Notes: generated by a model from the sequence alone, not told the origin. DNA of 35,678 bases from an uncultured Hydrogenophaga sp. (GCF_958439165.1 NZ_OY288144.1:1-35678), one strand, 5' to 3'; numbered from the stretch's first letter, positions 15,027-22,997 are shown. Numbers and translations: made by a program.

Positions 15027-15817
15027 GTCGCACCCCCGGCCACGCGCTGGTAACCCGGGTGCCAGCGCAGCCACCAGCGCTCCAGGGCGCGGGCGAACAC
15101 GTCGGCCAGCTTGCCCAGCAGGGCGTACAGCAGGATGCCCACCAGCACCACATCGGTCTGCAGGAATTCGCGGGCGTTCATGGTCAGGTAGCCGATGCCG
15201 GCCTGGGCCGAGATGGTCTCGGCCACGATCAGGATCACCCACATCAGCCCGAGCGAGAACCGCAGCCCCACCAGGATCGACGAGAGCGCGCCGGGCAGGA
15301 TGATGCGGGTGTACAGCCCCCAGCGCGAGAGCCCGTAGGTGCGGCCCATCTCGATCAGCCCCGGGTCCACGTTGCGGATGCCGTGGAAGGTGTTGAGGTA
15401 GATCGGGAAGAACACGGCCACCGAGATCAGGAACAGCTTGGCCCCCTCGTCGATGCCGAACCACAGGATCACCAGCGGTATCAAGGCCAGCGCCGGGATG
15501 TTGCGCACCATCTGGATGGTGGAGTCCAGCAGCGTCTCGGCGGTGCGCACCGAGCCGGTGAGAAGGCCCAGCAGCAGACCCAGGCCGCCGCCGATGGCCA
15601 GGCCCAGCAAGGCCCGACCGGCGCTCACCTGAACGTGTGTCCACAGCTCGCCGGAGGCCGCCAGCGCGCCCGCGGCCCGCAGCACGTCCCATGGGGCGGG
15701 CAGCACCCGGGACGACAGCCAGCCGGTCTGGGCCGAGATCTGCCAGACCGTCACCAGGCCCAGGGGTACCAGCCACGGCAGCAGACGCTGAAGGATGGCA
15801 TTGGAAGTTCGGTTCAT
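15023..15817 (-). CDS. ssuC: Aliphatic sulfonate ABC transporter permease
   Basis: This 264-residue inner-membrane permease has about six helices and probably works as a homodimer with SsuB and an SsuA-type binding protein. The EAA-type coupling loop is GRTYGLSRWGLYTRIILPGALSSI, following FHGIRNVDPGLIEM, both diagnostic of the SsuC/TauC group. The gene starts 9 nt behind the ssuD stop and its stop overlaps the ssuB start. TauC is the alternative name, but the adjacent ssuD settles the assignment. Confidence 0.94.
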   Translation of the reverse strand: MNRTSNAILQRLLPWLVPLGLVTVWQISAQTGWLSSRVLPAPWDVLRAAGALAASGELWTHVQVSAGRALLGLAIGGGLGLLLGLLTGSVRTAETLLDSTIQMVRNIPALALIPLVILWFGIDEGAKLFLISVAVFFPIYLNTFHGIRNVDPGLIEMGRTYGLSRWGLYTRIILPGALSSILVGLRFSLGLMWVILIVAETISAQAGIGYLTMNAREFLQTDVVLVGILLYALLGKLADVFARALERWWLRWHPGYQRVAGGAT

Positions 15818-15826
15818 GCGGCCTCC

Positions 15827-16990
15827 TCAGCTCTGTGATGCGCGCGGCACGAACACGTTGGCCACCGCTTCGCCGAAGGGCCCCAGCGGCGTGGCGCCGG
15901 GCAGCTTCTCGCGCAGCGACAGCGGCAGCAGCGGGAACACCAGCTCGGCAAACCGGTAGGCCTCTTCCAGGTGCGGGTAGCCCGACAGGATGAAGGTGTC
16001 CAGCCCTATGTCGGCGTACTCCTGCAGCCGTGCAGCCACGGTCTGCGGGTCGCCCACCAGGGCGGTGCCGGCACCGCCGCGCACCAGGCCTACGCCGGCC
16101 CACAGGTTGGGGCTGATCTCCAGGTCGGCCCGGCTGCGCTTGGCGCCACCGGCGTGCAGGGCTGCCATGCGGCGCTGGCCCTCGGAGTCCATCTTGGCGA
16201 AGGCGGCCTGGGCGCGGATGACGGTGTCGTCGTCCAGCCGGCTGATCAGGCGGTCGGCATCGGCCCAGGCTTCGGCCTCGGTCTCGCGCACGATCACATG
16301 CAGGCGGATGCCGAACTTCACCGTGCGGCCACGCTTCGCCGCGCGGGCCTTCACGTCGGCCACCTTCTTGGCCACCTCGGCCGGCGGCTCGCCCCAGGTC
16401 AGGTAGGTGTCGACCTGGTCGGCCGCCAGCTCGTGTGCGGCTTCGGATGAACCACCGAACCACACCGGCGGGTGGGGCTGCTGCAGCGGCGGGTAGAGCA
16501 GCTTGGCGCCCTTGACCTGCAGGTGCTCGCCGTCGAAGTCGAAGCTCTCGCCGTCGTGGCTGCGGGTCAGGATCTCGCGCCAGATGCGGATGAACTCGGC
16601 CGACTGTTCGTAGCGCTTGCCATGGTCCAGGAACACGCCGTCACCCTCGAGTTCGGCCCGGTCACCGCCGGTCACCAGGTTGATCAGCAGGCGCCCGCCG
16701 GAGAGGCGGTCGAAGGTGGCGGCCATGCGAGCCGCCAGCGACGGCTGGTGCAGGCCCGGCCGCACGGCCACCAGGAACTTCAGGCGCTGGGTCACCGGCA
16801 GCAGGCTGGCGGCCACCACCCAGGGGTCTTCGCAGGAGCGGCCGGTGGGGATCAGCACGCCTTCATAGCCCAGGCTGTCGGCGGCCTGCGCCACCTGCTT
16901 GAGGTAGTCGTGGCTGAGCTGGCGTGCACCCTCGCCGGTGCCGAGGTAACGGCTGTCGCCGTGGGTGGGAATGAACCAGAAGACCTTCAT
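15827..16990 (-). CDS. ssuD: FMNH2-dependent alkanesulfonate monooxygenase
   Basis: The 387-residue TIM-barrel monooxygenase uses FMNH2 and oxygen to split C1 and longer alkanesulfonates into an aldehyde and sulfite. FWFIPTHGDSRYLGT at the N-terminus and GRSCEDPWVVAASLLP, with Cys53 at the place of the conserved Cys54 of the Escherichia coli enzyme, are characteristic. NLVTGGDRAELEGDG and the RAAFERGS-free C-terminal part GYPHLEEAYRFAELVFPLL are also typical. FMNH2 would come from SsuE, encoded further upstream in the same block. Its ATG overlaps the ssuA stop (ATGA). The sulfite it releases may be a reason for redox or export partners in the neighbourhood. Confidence 0.96.
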   Translation of the reverse strand: MKVFWFIPTHGDSRYLGTGEGARQLSHDYLKQVAQAADSLGYEGVLIPTGRSCEDPWVVAASLLPVTQRLKFLVAVRPGLHQPSLAARMAATFDRLSGGRLLINLVTGGDRAELEGDGVFLDHGKRYEQSAEFIRIWREILTRSHDGESFDFDGEHLQVKGAKLLYPPLQQPHPPVWFGGSSEAAHELAADQVDTYLTWGEPPAEVAKKVADVKARAAKRGRTVKFGIRLHVIVRETEAEAWADADRLISRLDDDTVIRAQAAFAKMDSEGQRRMAALHAGGAKRSRADLEISPNLWAGVGLVRGGAGTALVGDPQTVAARLQEYADIGLDTFILSGYPHLEEAYRFAELVFPLLPLSLREKLPGATPLGPFGEAVANVFVPRASQS

Positions 16991-17961
16991 ACCGCCGCCT
17001 CCAGCAGGTTGATGCGGCGCGGCAGCAGCTTCAGGTCAAAGAAGGTGTCGGCAATGGCCTGCTGTTCCTGCAGGATGGCCCGGGTGATCGGCGTCGTGCC
17101 GTACACGGTGCGCGCCACCGACTTGTCCACCACCGCGCGCGGCAGGCCCCACAGCTGCGACAGCTCGGCCGCCAGCGCCGAGCGGTTGGCCGCGGCCCAC
17201 TGGTCCACCTTGTCGAGTTCCTCGATGACGACCTTGATCACGTCCGCATTGCGGGCGGCATAGTTCAGCGACGAGAAGTAGTAGTAGCGGTTGTTGACCA
17301 CACCCTGCGCGTCGGCCAGCACCCGTGCACCCAGCGTGACTTCGGCTGCGGCCAGGAACGGGTCCCAGATGACCCATGCGTCCACCGATCCCTTCTCGAA
17401 GGCGGCGCGGGCATCGGCCGGCGGCAGGTGCACATGCTGCACATCGGTGTATTTGAGCCCGTTCTTCTCCAGCAGCTTGGCCAGGAAGTACTGCACGTTC
17501 GAGCCCTTGTTGTAGGCCACCTTGCGGCCCTTGAGGTCGGCCACGCTGCGCACGGTGGAACTGGCGGGCAGCAGCACGGCTTCCAGCGCGGGACGCGGCG
17601 GGGTGGCGGCCACATAGGCCAGCGGAGCACCGGCGGCCTGCGCAAAGATGGGCGGGGCTTCGCCCACGTCGCCGAAGTCGATCGAGCCCACATTCAGGGC
17701 TTCGAGCTGCACCGGGCCGGCGGGGAATTCGGCCCAGGTGACCTTCACGCCCAGCGGCGCCAGGCGCTGCTCCAGCGTGCCGCGGCCCTTGAGCACGCTG
17801 AGCAGGCCTTTCTGGTGGCCGATGCGCAGCACGCGCGGCCCGCTGGCGGGCGCGGTCTGGGCCAGGGCGGCGGTGGTCGACAGACCGGTCAGGCCGGTCA
17901 TGGCGGCGCCGGCGGCCAGTTGCAGCACGGTGCGGCGGGGCAGATGGGAGGGCAGTCTCAT
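16987..17961 (-). CDS. ssuA: Aliphatic sulfonate-binding periplasmic protein (main copy)
   Basis: The 324-residue protein has a twin-arginine-like signal (PRRTVLQLAAGAAMTGL) cleaved near AALAQ. The mature part shows the SsuA pattern: VLRIGHQKGLLSVLKGRGTLE, VTWAEFPAGPVQLEALNVGSIDFG, AYNKGSNVQYFLAKLLEKNGL, and FEKGSVDAWVIWDPFLAAAE. It would deliver alkanesulfonates to SsuCB. It overlaps ssuD by ATGA, which ties it to the enzyme, and it is 59 nt behind a paralogue (18021-19037). The predicted Tat export is unusual for a simple binding protein but occurs in this family. Confidence 0.93.
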   Translation of the reverse strand: MRLPSHLPRRTVLQLAAGAAMTGLTGLSTTAALAQTAPASGPRVLRIGHQKGLLSVLKGRGTLEQRLAPLGVKVTWAEFPAGPVQLEALNVGSIDFGDVGEAPPIFAQAAGAPLAYVAATPPRPALEAVLLPASSTVRSVADLKGRKVAYNKGSNVQYFLAKLLEKNGLKYTDVQHVHLPPADARAAFEKGSVDAWVIWDPFLAAAEVTLGARVLADAQGVVNNRYYYFSSLNYAARNADVIKVVIEELDKVDQWAAANRSALAAELSQLWGLPRAVVDKSVARTVYGTTPITRAILQEQQAIADTFFDLKLLPRRINLLEAAV

Positions 17962-18020
17962 GGGGAACTCCTGGTGGGGAAAGGGATGCGGAGAGGGGAA
18001 AGATCGGGTGAGGGAAGGGC

Positions 18021-19037
18021 TCAGCGCGCGGCCACCTGCGCCTTGGCCGGTTGCCAGACGATGTCGGCCACGACCACCGGGCGCGGGATGAGTCCCAGGC
18101 GGTGGAAGGCGTCGGCCACGCGCTGCTGGTCGGCCACGGTGGCCGGCGGCAGCGGCGCCACCGGCGACGGCGGGCGGCGCTGCAGGAACAGGCTGACCAC
18201 GCCGGCGTCCAGGCCGCTGAAGGCCGAGATCAGCTTGATGGCCAGTGGCCGCTGCTGCTGGGCCAGCCGGTCGGCGCGGGTGAGTTCCTCGAACAGCACT
18301 TGCAGCGTGGCCGGGTGGTCGGTCACGAAGGCGCGCGAGGCCAGGTAGAAGGAGTTGTTGCTGGCCAGCTCGCGGCCAGTCACCAGGGCACGCGGGCGCA
18401 ACGCCAGTTCGGTGGCGGCATAGAACGGGTCCCAGATGGCCCAGGCGTCCACGCTGCCGCGCTCGAAGGCGGCGCGCGCATCGGCCGGTGCCAGGTAGAT
18501 GGGCTGGATGTCGGCCCAGCCCAGACCGGCTTTCTCCACTGCCCGCACCAGCAGGTAGTGGGCGCTGGAGCCCTTCTGCACCGCCACCTTGCGACCGCGC
18601 AGGTCGGCCAGGGTCTTCAGGGGCGAATTCGCGGGCACCAGCAGGGCCGAGCTGTCGGGCTTGGACGGCTCGGCGCCCACGTACAGCAGGTCCTTGCCGG
18701 CGGCCTGGGCGAACACCGGAGGCGAGTCGCCGGTCAGTCCGAACTCCAGGCTGCCCACCGACAGGGCTTCGAGCAGTTGCGGGCCGGCGGGGAACTCGAT
18801 CCAGCTCACCTGGGTACCGGGCAGGCGCGCTTCCAGCCAGCCCGACTGCTTGGCAATCACCAGGTTGACGGCAGACTTCTGGTAGCCGATGCGCAGCTGC
18901 CGCGGCGCGCCTGTTGACTGGGCTTGCGCGCCAGCGGTCAGGCCCCAGGAGGCCAGCGTGGTGGCCACCAGGCGCATCCAGTGGCGGCGGTGCTGGGGCG
19001 GGAGGAAAGGGGAGGTGACTTCGAGCGGGTGGTGCAT
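18021..19037 (-). CDS. Second aliphatic sulfonate-binding protein (SsuA paralogue)
   Basis: The 338-residue protein is clearly an SsuA-family binding protein: LRIGYQKSAVNLVIAKQSGWLE, VSWIEFPAGPQLLEALSVGSLEFG, KGSSAHYLLVRAVEKAGL, FERGSVDAWAIWDPFYAATE. It differs from ssuA in many loops, so it probably has another sulfonate range. It shares the single SsuBC transporter, since no other permease is nearby. The start ATG at 19037 has an SD (GGAG, 7 nt away); an internal ATG at 18977 would leave a shorter, more normal signal peptide (MRLVATTLASWGLTAGAQAQ). It lies between ssuE (100 nt) and ssuA (59 nt). Confidence 0.9.
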   Translation of the reverse strand: MHHPLEVTSPFLPPQHRRHWMRLVATTLASWGLTAGAQAQSTGAPRQLRIGYQKSAVNLVIAKQSGWLEARLPGTQVSWIEFPAGPQLLEALSVGSLEFGLTGDSPPVFAQAAGKDLLYVGAEPSKPDSSALLVPANSPLKTLADLRGRKVAVQKGSSAHYLLVRAVEKAGLGWADIQPIYLAPADARAAFERGSVDAWAIWDPFYAATELALRPRALVTGRELASNNSFYLASRAFVTDHPATLQVLFEELTRADRLAQQQRPLAIKLISAFSGLDAGVVSLFLQRRPPSPVAPLPPATVADQQRVADAFHRLGLIPRPVVVADIVWQPAKAQVAAR

Positions 19038-19137
19038 GACAGATCTCCGAAGACGGACGGCAACAGCCGGCCTGGCCCGCTGCCGGGCGGGCAGCGGAGC
19101 GGGGTGGGGGACGGGGTGAAAACGGGGGGCTGGGGCG

Positions 19138-19722
19138 TCAGACGCTACATCGCACCTGGGCGAACGGCACCGGCGCGAAGGCGGCCGACACCGGCATTCG
19201 CAGGCCCTCGTGCAGCAGGGCCGACACACCGTCGTCCAGCCGGCTGGCGATTTCCTCGCCCACGCGGTACTGGCCTTCGCCGTCCTTCGGCACCTGGGCG
19301 TCGGTGGCGTACACGCCGGGCAGGATGTGGCGGGCACCCAGCGACTGCAGCACCGGGCGCAGCGCGTAGTCGAGTGCCAGCATGTGGTGCGGGCTGCCGC
19401 CGGTGGCCAGCGGCAGCACCACCTTGCCCTTCAGGCCGGACTGCGGCAGCAGGTCGAGGAACACCTTGAGCACGCCGCTGTAGGCCGCCTTGTAGACCGG
19501 CGTGGCCACCACCACCGCACGGGCGCTCTCCACCTGGGCGAGGGCGCGGGTGATGGTCTTGTGCTGGAAGTCGGCCAGCAGCAGGGCCTGTGGCGACAGG
19601 TCGCGGATGTGCAGCCGGTCCACCGGCAGGTGCTGCTGTTGCAGGCGCTGGGCCACGGCATCGAGCAGGGCGGCGGAGCGGGAATGTTCGGACGGGCTGC
19701 CGGCGATCAGGAGGATGGACAC
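19138..19722 (-). CDS. ssuE: NAD(P)H-dependent FMN reductase
   Basis: The 194-residue flavodoxin-like reductase supplies FMNH2 to SsuD. LLIAGSPSEHSRSAALLDAV is the FMN-phosphate loop at the N-terminus; VVVATPVYKAAYSGVLKVFLDLLP and LPLATGGSPHHMLALDYALRPVL are the other SsuE landmarks, and the length equals the usual 190 or so. The start codon is GTG with only a weak SD, so output may depend on translation of the gene upstream, whose stop is 21 nt away. It is the first ssu gene proper, but an FccB-like gene precedes it on the same strand. Confidence 0.94.
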   Translation of the reverse strand: MSILLIAGSPSEHSRSAALLDAVAQRLQQQHLPVDRLHIRDLSPQALLLADFQHKTITRALAQVESARAVVVATPVYKAAYSGVLKVFLDLLPQSGLKGKVVLPLATGGSPHHMLALDYALRPVLQSLGARHILPGVYATDAQVPKDGEGQYRVGEEIASRLDDGVSALLHEGLRMPVSAAFAPVPFAQVRCSV

Positions 19723-19743
19723 GGAGGGCTTTCGGTTGAGGGC

Positions 19744-21018
19744 TCAGAGCAGGGCGTCGGCCCAGATGTTGCGGGCCCAGGAGCGGGCGTACTGGCCTTC
19801 CAGCGGGTTCGCCGCAGACGACAGGCCCCCGGCACCCTGCACCGGCACCAGCGTCTTCTGGCCGGCGTCCCATTTGTGCACCGAAGCCACGTGCACCACG
19901 TCGGTGTCGGAGACGAAGCTGTAGCAGGTGTTTGCGATGATGGGCGCCGCATTCGGCTCGCGACCCTGCAGCAGCGCGATCACCGCGTCGGCAGCCACCT
20001 TGGCATGGTTGTTGGCCATGAAGCCCGACTTGGGTATGCCCGGCGCGGAGGCGGTGGCATCGCCCAGCACATGGATGCCGGGCGCAGCGGTGGACTCGAA
20101 GGTCTGGAAGTTCACGCCGCACCAGCGGTTGCCAGTGTTGATGAGCCCGGCGGTCTGCGCGATGCGCCCGGCCTGCTGCGGCGGCACCACGTTGAGCACG
20201 CCGGCCTTCACCACCTCGAGCGTGGTCTCGATGGTGTTGGTGGCGGCGTCCACCCGCACCAGCTCGCTGTTGGGCCGGTACTCCACGATGCCGCGGTAGC
20301 GCTCGTTCCAAGTCTTGAGGAACAGCGCTTTCTTGGACACCAGGTCGGGGTTGGCGTCGAGCACCAGCACCTTGCTGCGCGGCTTGTGCTGCTGGAAGTA
20401 CCAGGCCACCTGGGCGGCGCGCTCGTACGGTCCGGGCGGGCAGCGGTAGGGCGCCTTCGGGATGTGCAAGGCATACACGCCGCCATCCGGCAGGGCTTCG
20501 AGCTGACGGCGCAGGGCCACGGTCTGCGGGCCGGCCTTCCAAGCGTGCAGCACGCGGGCCTGGGCATCGGCCGTCTGCAGGCCCGGCACCTGGTCGAACA
20601 GGAAGTCCACGCCCGGGGAGACGATCAGGCGGTCGTACCGGATGACTTCGCCATTGGCCAGCCGCACCTGGCGCGCAGCCGCGTCGATGGTCTGTGCCTC
20701 GCCGCGCACCAGGCGTACGCCGTACTTCTTCTGCAGCGTGTCGTAACCGGTGGTCAGGCCTTCGATGGTCTGGGTGCCGCCCAGCACCAGGTTGCTCAGC
20801 GGGCAGGACACGAAGGCGGCTTCGCGCTCGATCAGCACCACCTCGATCTCGGGCGCCCATTGGCGGATGTACTTGGCTGCGGTGGCGCCACCGAATCCGG
20901 CGCCGATCACCACTACGCGGGCCTTGGACTGTGTGGTGCTGGCGCAGCCCGGCAGTGCCAGGGCGACCGCGCTGGCGGCTGCGGCGGTAAGGAGCTGGCG
21001 TCGTTGAAGTTGGGGCAT
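19744..21018 (-). CDS. fccB: FccB/SoxF-like sulfide dehydrogenase flavoprotein
   Basis: The 424-residue FAD protein resembles the flavoprotein subunit of flavocytochrome c sulfide dehydrogenase. It has an RR signal with a lipobox-like end (QRRQLLTAAAASAV then ALPGC), so it is exported and possibly lipid-anchored. The FAD motif VVVIGAGFGGATAAKYI follows. FVSCPLSNLVLGG and ANTCYSFV carry the cysteines typical of FCSD, and APGIHVLGDA is the second FAD motif. It should pass electrons from sulfide or a related compound to the cytochrome encoded just upstream. The ATG at 21018 has GGAG nine bases before it; an alternative at 21039 would overlap the cytochrome stop (ATGA). The substrate in this sulfonate context is unknown. 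Confidence 0.8.
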   Translation of the reverse strand: MPQLQRRQLLTAAAASAVALALPGCASTTQSKARVVVIGAGFGGATAAKYIRQWAPEIEVVLIEREAAFVSCPLSNLVLGGTQTIEGLTTGYDTLQKKYGVRLVRGEAQTIDAAARQVRLANGEVIRYDRLIVSPGVDFLFDQVPGLQTADAQARVLHAWKAGPQTVALRRQLEALPDGGVYALHIPKAPYRCPPGPYERAAQVAWYFQQHKPRSKVLVLDANPDLVSKKALFLKTWNERYRGIVEYRPNSELVRVDAATNTIETTLEVVKAGVLNVVPPQQAGRIAQTAGLINTGNRWCGVNFQTFESTAAPGIHVLGDATASAPGIPKSGFMANNHAKVAADAVIALLQGREPNAAPIIANTCYSFVSDTDVVHVASVHKWDAGQKTLVPVQGAGGLSSAANPLEGQYARSWARNIWADALL

Positions 21019-21035
21019 GGGGATGATCTCCAGAT

Positions 21036-21458
21036 TCATTTCGGCAGACGCGAGAAATGGTCGGCGAGGCGTTCCAGTTCGGCGTCGCTGTAGCCCTTGG
21101 CGTGCTGGTGCATCACCGTGGCGGGCAGCTGGTCGCGCTTGTAGGCCAGCAGCTTGGTGAGCAGCACCGCCTTGTCCTGCCCGTTGATGGACGGGATCGC
21201 GCTGTTGCTCTTGCCGTCGGTGCCGTGGCAGGCCGCGCAGGAAGCGGCCCAGACGCGGGCCTGGGTGTCGATCACTGCGCCCGGCGTGGTCTGGGCGGCC
21301 GCCGGCGCCGGCAACCACAGCAAGGCCAGGCCCAGGCCGGCAATCACGGCCACCATGGCGCGCCAGGCCCAGCGTTCCCAGGCGGCTTCCTCGTCGGCCC
21401 GGAAGGCTTCCGGCGCATGCAGGCTGGCGCGGGTGTCGATCTCGGTTTCTGGAAACAT
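21036..21458 (-). CDS. Monohaem c-type cytochrome, partner of the FccB-like protein
   Basis: The 140-residue product has one haem site, CAACH in WAASCAACHGTDG, and a likely distal methionine in PATVMHQHAKGYSD. An unusually long N-terminal tail of about 35 mostly polar residues precedes the hydrophobic segment MVAVIAGLGLALLWLPAP and an AAAQ end, so it may stay membrane-anchored. The start MFPETEID has GGAGA seven bases upstream; the frame extends to 21488 but that extension adds nothing recognisable. It is followed after 17 nt by the FccB-like gene, the usual FccA-FccB or SoxE-SoxF pairing. It should accept electrons from the flavoprotein and hand them to the respiratory chain. Confidence 0.85.
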   Translation of the reverse strand: MFPETEIDTRASLHAPEAFRADEEAAWERWAWRAMVAVIAGLGLALLWLPAPAAAQTTPGAVIDTQARVWAASCAACHGTDGKSNSAIPSINGQDKAVLLTKLLAYKRDQLPATVMHQHAKGYSDAELERLADHFSRLPK

Positions 21459-21474
21459 GGCTTTTCTCCGGCAA

Positions 21475-21507
21475 CAGGAAACCTGCACCCCTGCATCGGC
21501 AGGGGTG
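21475..21507 (-). promoter_or_regulatory. Tandem hairpins between second sbp and cytochrome gene
   Basis: The 101-nt gap holds a perfect 9-bp hairpin (CACCCCTGC 21486-21494, loop ATCG, GCAGGGGTG 21499-21507). Next to it, nearer the cytochrome, is a small one (CAGG-AAA-CCTG, 21475-21485). No U-run follows on the minus strand, so this is not a standard terminator. It may be an mRNA-processing or stability element that lowers expression of downstream genes relative to the binding protein. Confidence 0.5.
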
Positions 21508-21559
21508 TGGCTGAAGGAACAGGGGGAGGGGAAAGCTCAGGCCCGTGGGGCCTGCCGCA

Positions 21560-22609
21560 TCACTTGCGGGAGTAGATCTGGTCGAAGGTGCCGCCGTCGG
21601 CGAAGTGCACCTTGGTGGCCTGGGTCCAGCCGCCGAAGGCGTCGTCGATCTTGAACAGGTTGAGCTTGGGCAGTTGCTTCGCGTACTTGGCCTGGGCCTT
21701 GGTCGAGGTCGGGCGGTAGAAGTGCTTGCCGATCAGGTCCTGGGCTTCTTCGGTGTAGAGGAATTCCAGGTAGGCCTGGGCCACGGCGCGGGTGCCCTTC
21801 TTGTCGACGTTCCTGTCGACGATGGTCACGGCCGGCTCGGCCAGGATGGACAGGCTGGGGTAGACGAAGTCGACCTTGTTGCCGAATTCCTTCTCCAGCA
21901 GGTAGGCCTCGTTTTCCCACGAGATGAACACGTCGCCCTGGTTGCGCTGGGCAAAGGTGACCGACGAGCCGCGTGCCCCGGTGTCGAGCACCGGCACATT
22001 GTTGTAGAGCTTGCCCACGAACTCCTGGGCCTTTGCATCGCTGCCGTACTTGCGCTTGGCGAATTCCCAGGCGGCCAGGTAGTTCCAGCGGGCGCCGCCG
22101 GAGGTCTTGGGGTTGGGGGTGATGACCTTCACGTCGGGGCGGATCAGGTCGTCCCAGTCCTTGATGTTCTTGGGGTTGCCGGCGCGGGTGACCAGCACGA
22201 TGGTCGAGGTGTAGGGCGAGCTGTTCAGCGGCAGGCGCTTCTGCCAGTCCTTGGGAATCCACTGGCCGTTGGTGTGCAGGGCGTCGGTGTCACCGGCCAG
22301 GGCCAGGGTGGCCACGTCGGCATCCAGGCCGTCAATGATGGAGCGGGCCTGCTTGCCCGAGCCGCCGTGGCTCTGCTTGATGGTCACGTCCTGGCCGGTC
22401 CTGGCCTTCCAGACTTTGGCAAAGGCGGCGTTGATGTCCACATACAGCTCGCGCGTCGGGTCGTAAGAAACGTTGAGCAGGGTCACCGGGGCGGGGGCGG
22501 CCTGCGCGAGGGCGGCGGTGGGCAGGGCCAGACCGGCGGCGAGGCTGGCGAGGGTGGTGGTGAGGGCGGCGGCCGGCAGGGCCTGGATGAGTTGGCGGCG
22601 GGTGGTCAT
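21560..22609 (-). CDS. sbp: Periplasmic sulfate-binding protein (second copy)
   Basis: The 349-residue protein carries a signal peptide (MTTRRQLIQALPAAALTT, cleaved near ALAQAAPAP) and the Sbp pattern: VTLLNVSYDPTRELYVDIN, IKQSHGGSGKQARSIIDGLDAD, NPKNIKDWDDLI. It is related to the copy at 12100-13095 but differs along its length. No permease or ATPase for sulfate follows it. It must share CysTWA, encoded 8 kb downstream, or serve as a scavenger with a different affinity. It is the first gene of the block that continues through cytochrome, fccB-like, ssuE and the ssu genes to the terminator at 13858. Its promoter contains the shared sulfur block. Confidence 0.94.
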   Translation of the reverse strand: MTTRRQLIQALPAAALTTTLASLAAGLALPTAALAQAAPAPVTLLNVSYDPTRELYVDINAAFAKVWKARTGQDVTIKQSHGGSGKQARSIIDGLDADVATLALAGDTDALHTNGQWIPKDWQKRLPLNSSPYTSTIVLVTRAGNPKNIKDWDDLIRPDVKVITPNPKTSGGARWNYLAAWEFAKRKYGSDAKAQEFVGKLYNNVPVLDTGARGSSVTFAQRNQGDVFISWENEAYLLEKEFGNKVDFVYPSLSILAEPAVTIVDRNVDKKGTRAVAQAYLEFLYTEEAQDLIGKHFYRPTSTKAQAKYAKQLPKLNLFKIDDAFGGWTQATKVHFADGGTFDQIYSRK

Positions 22610-22656
22610 GGTGCGGTCCTTTCAGAGGGCCTGTGGCCCGTTGGTTGATGGACCGC

Positions 22657-22711
22657 ATGATTCCGCCGCGCCTTCAGAAAGGGAACGAATACGTTCTTGG
22701 TTGTTTATGAC
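22657..22711 (-). promoter_or_regulatory. Second sbp promoter with shared sulfur box
   Basis: The minus-strand block 22673-22711 repeats the elements seen at the other sbp: GTCATAA, CAAGAA, TCGTT and, after five bases, TCTGAA, with identical spacing. By hand I count 26 of 39 positions equal. The box edge is 75 nt from the ATG (73 at the other gene). AATCAT (22657-22662) sits where the -10 would be, 22 nt from the box; the -35 is poor, which fits an activator-dependent promoter. Within the box GAACG-AATA-CGTTC is a perfect inverted repeat. Confidence 0.6.
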
Positions 22712-22754
22712 CAAATCATCTGAGCGCGGTGCTGGCAGGCCGCGCCGCGCCCGG

Positions 22755-22997
22755 TCAGCGCAGTTGCCAGGCGAATCCGGCGACGAGCACGGTCAGCACC
22801 AGCACGGTGGCCAGCAGCGCCGGTACCAGCCAGCGCGGACGTGTCGGCACGGGCGCGGGCGGGCGACGCAGCCACGCGGCGTGGTCGGCAGGGTCGGGCT
22901 GCAGCGTGCTGGAGCGGAAATCGGGCAACGCCCTGTCAGGGTCGTCGCCTGGTGACCCGCGTGAGCTGTCGGGCTGGGTGTGCTGGAAGTTGCGCAT
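22755..22997 (-). CDS. Small single-pass membrane protein, unknown
   Basis: I do not recognise this 80-residue product. It has a polar, proline- and aspartate-rich N-terminal half and one clear transmembrane helix near the end (WLVPALLATVLVLTVLVAGFAW), so it would be tail-anchored. The start is uncertain: the ATG at 22997 has no obvious SD, and a GTG at 23066 would add 23 residues. It lies between the LysR gene and the second sbp on the same strand. The helix and the tail topology argue for coding; composition alone would not, in DNA this GC-rich. Confidence 0.45.
   Translation of the reverse strand: MRNFQHTQPDSSRGSPGDDPDRALPDFRSSTLQPDPADHAAWLRRPPAPVPTRPRWLVPALLATVLVLTVLVAGFAWQLR

Noticed and set aside
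19744..21039. FccB-like gene starting at the ATG that overlaps the cytochrome stop
   Set aside because: Possible, but the ATG at 21018 has GGAG at a good distance and begins directly at the RR signal, so the shorter form was preferred.
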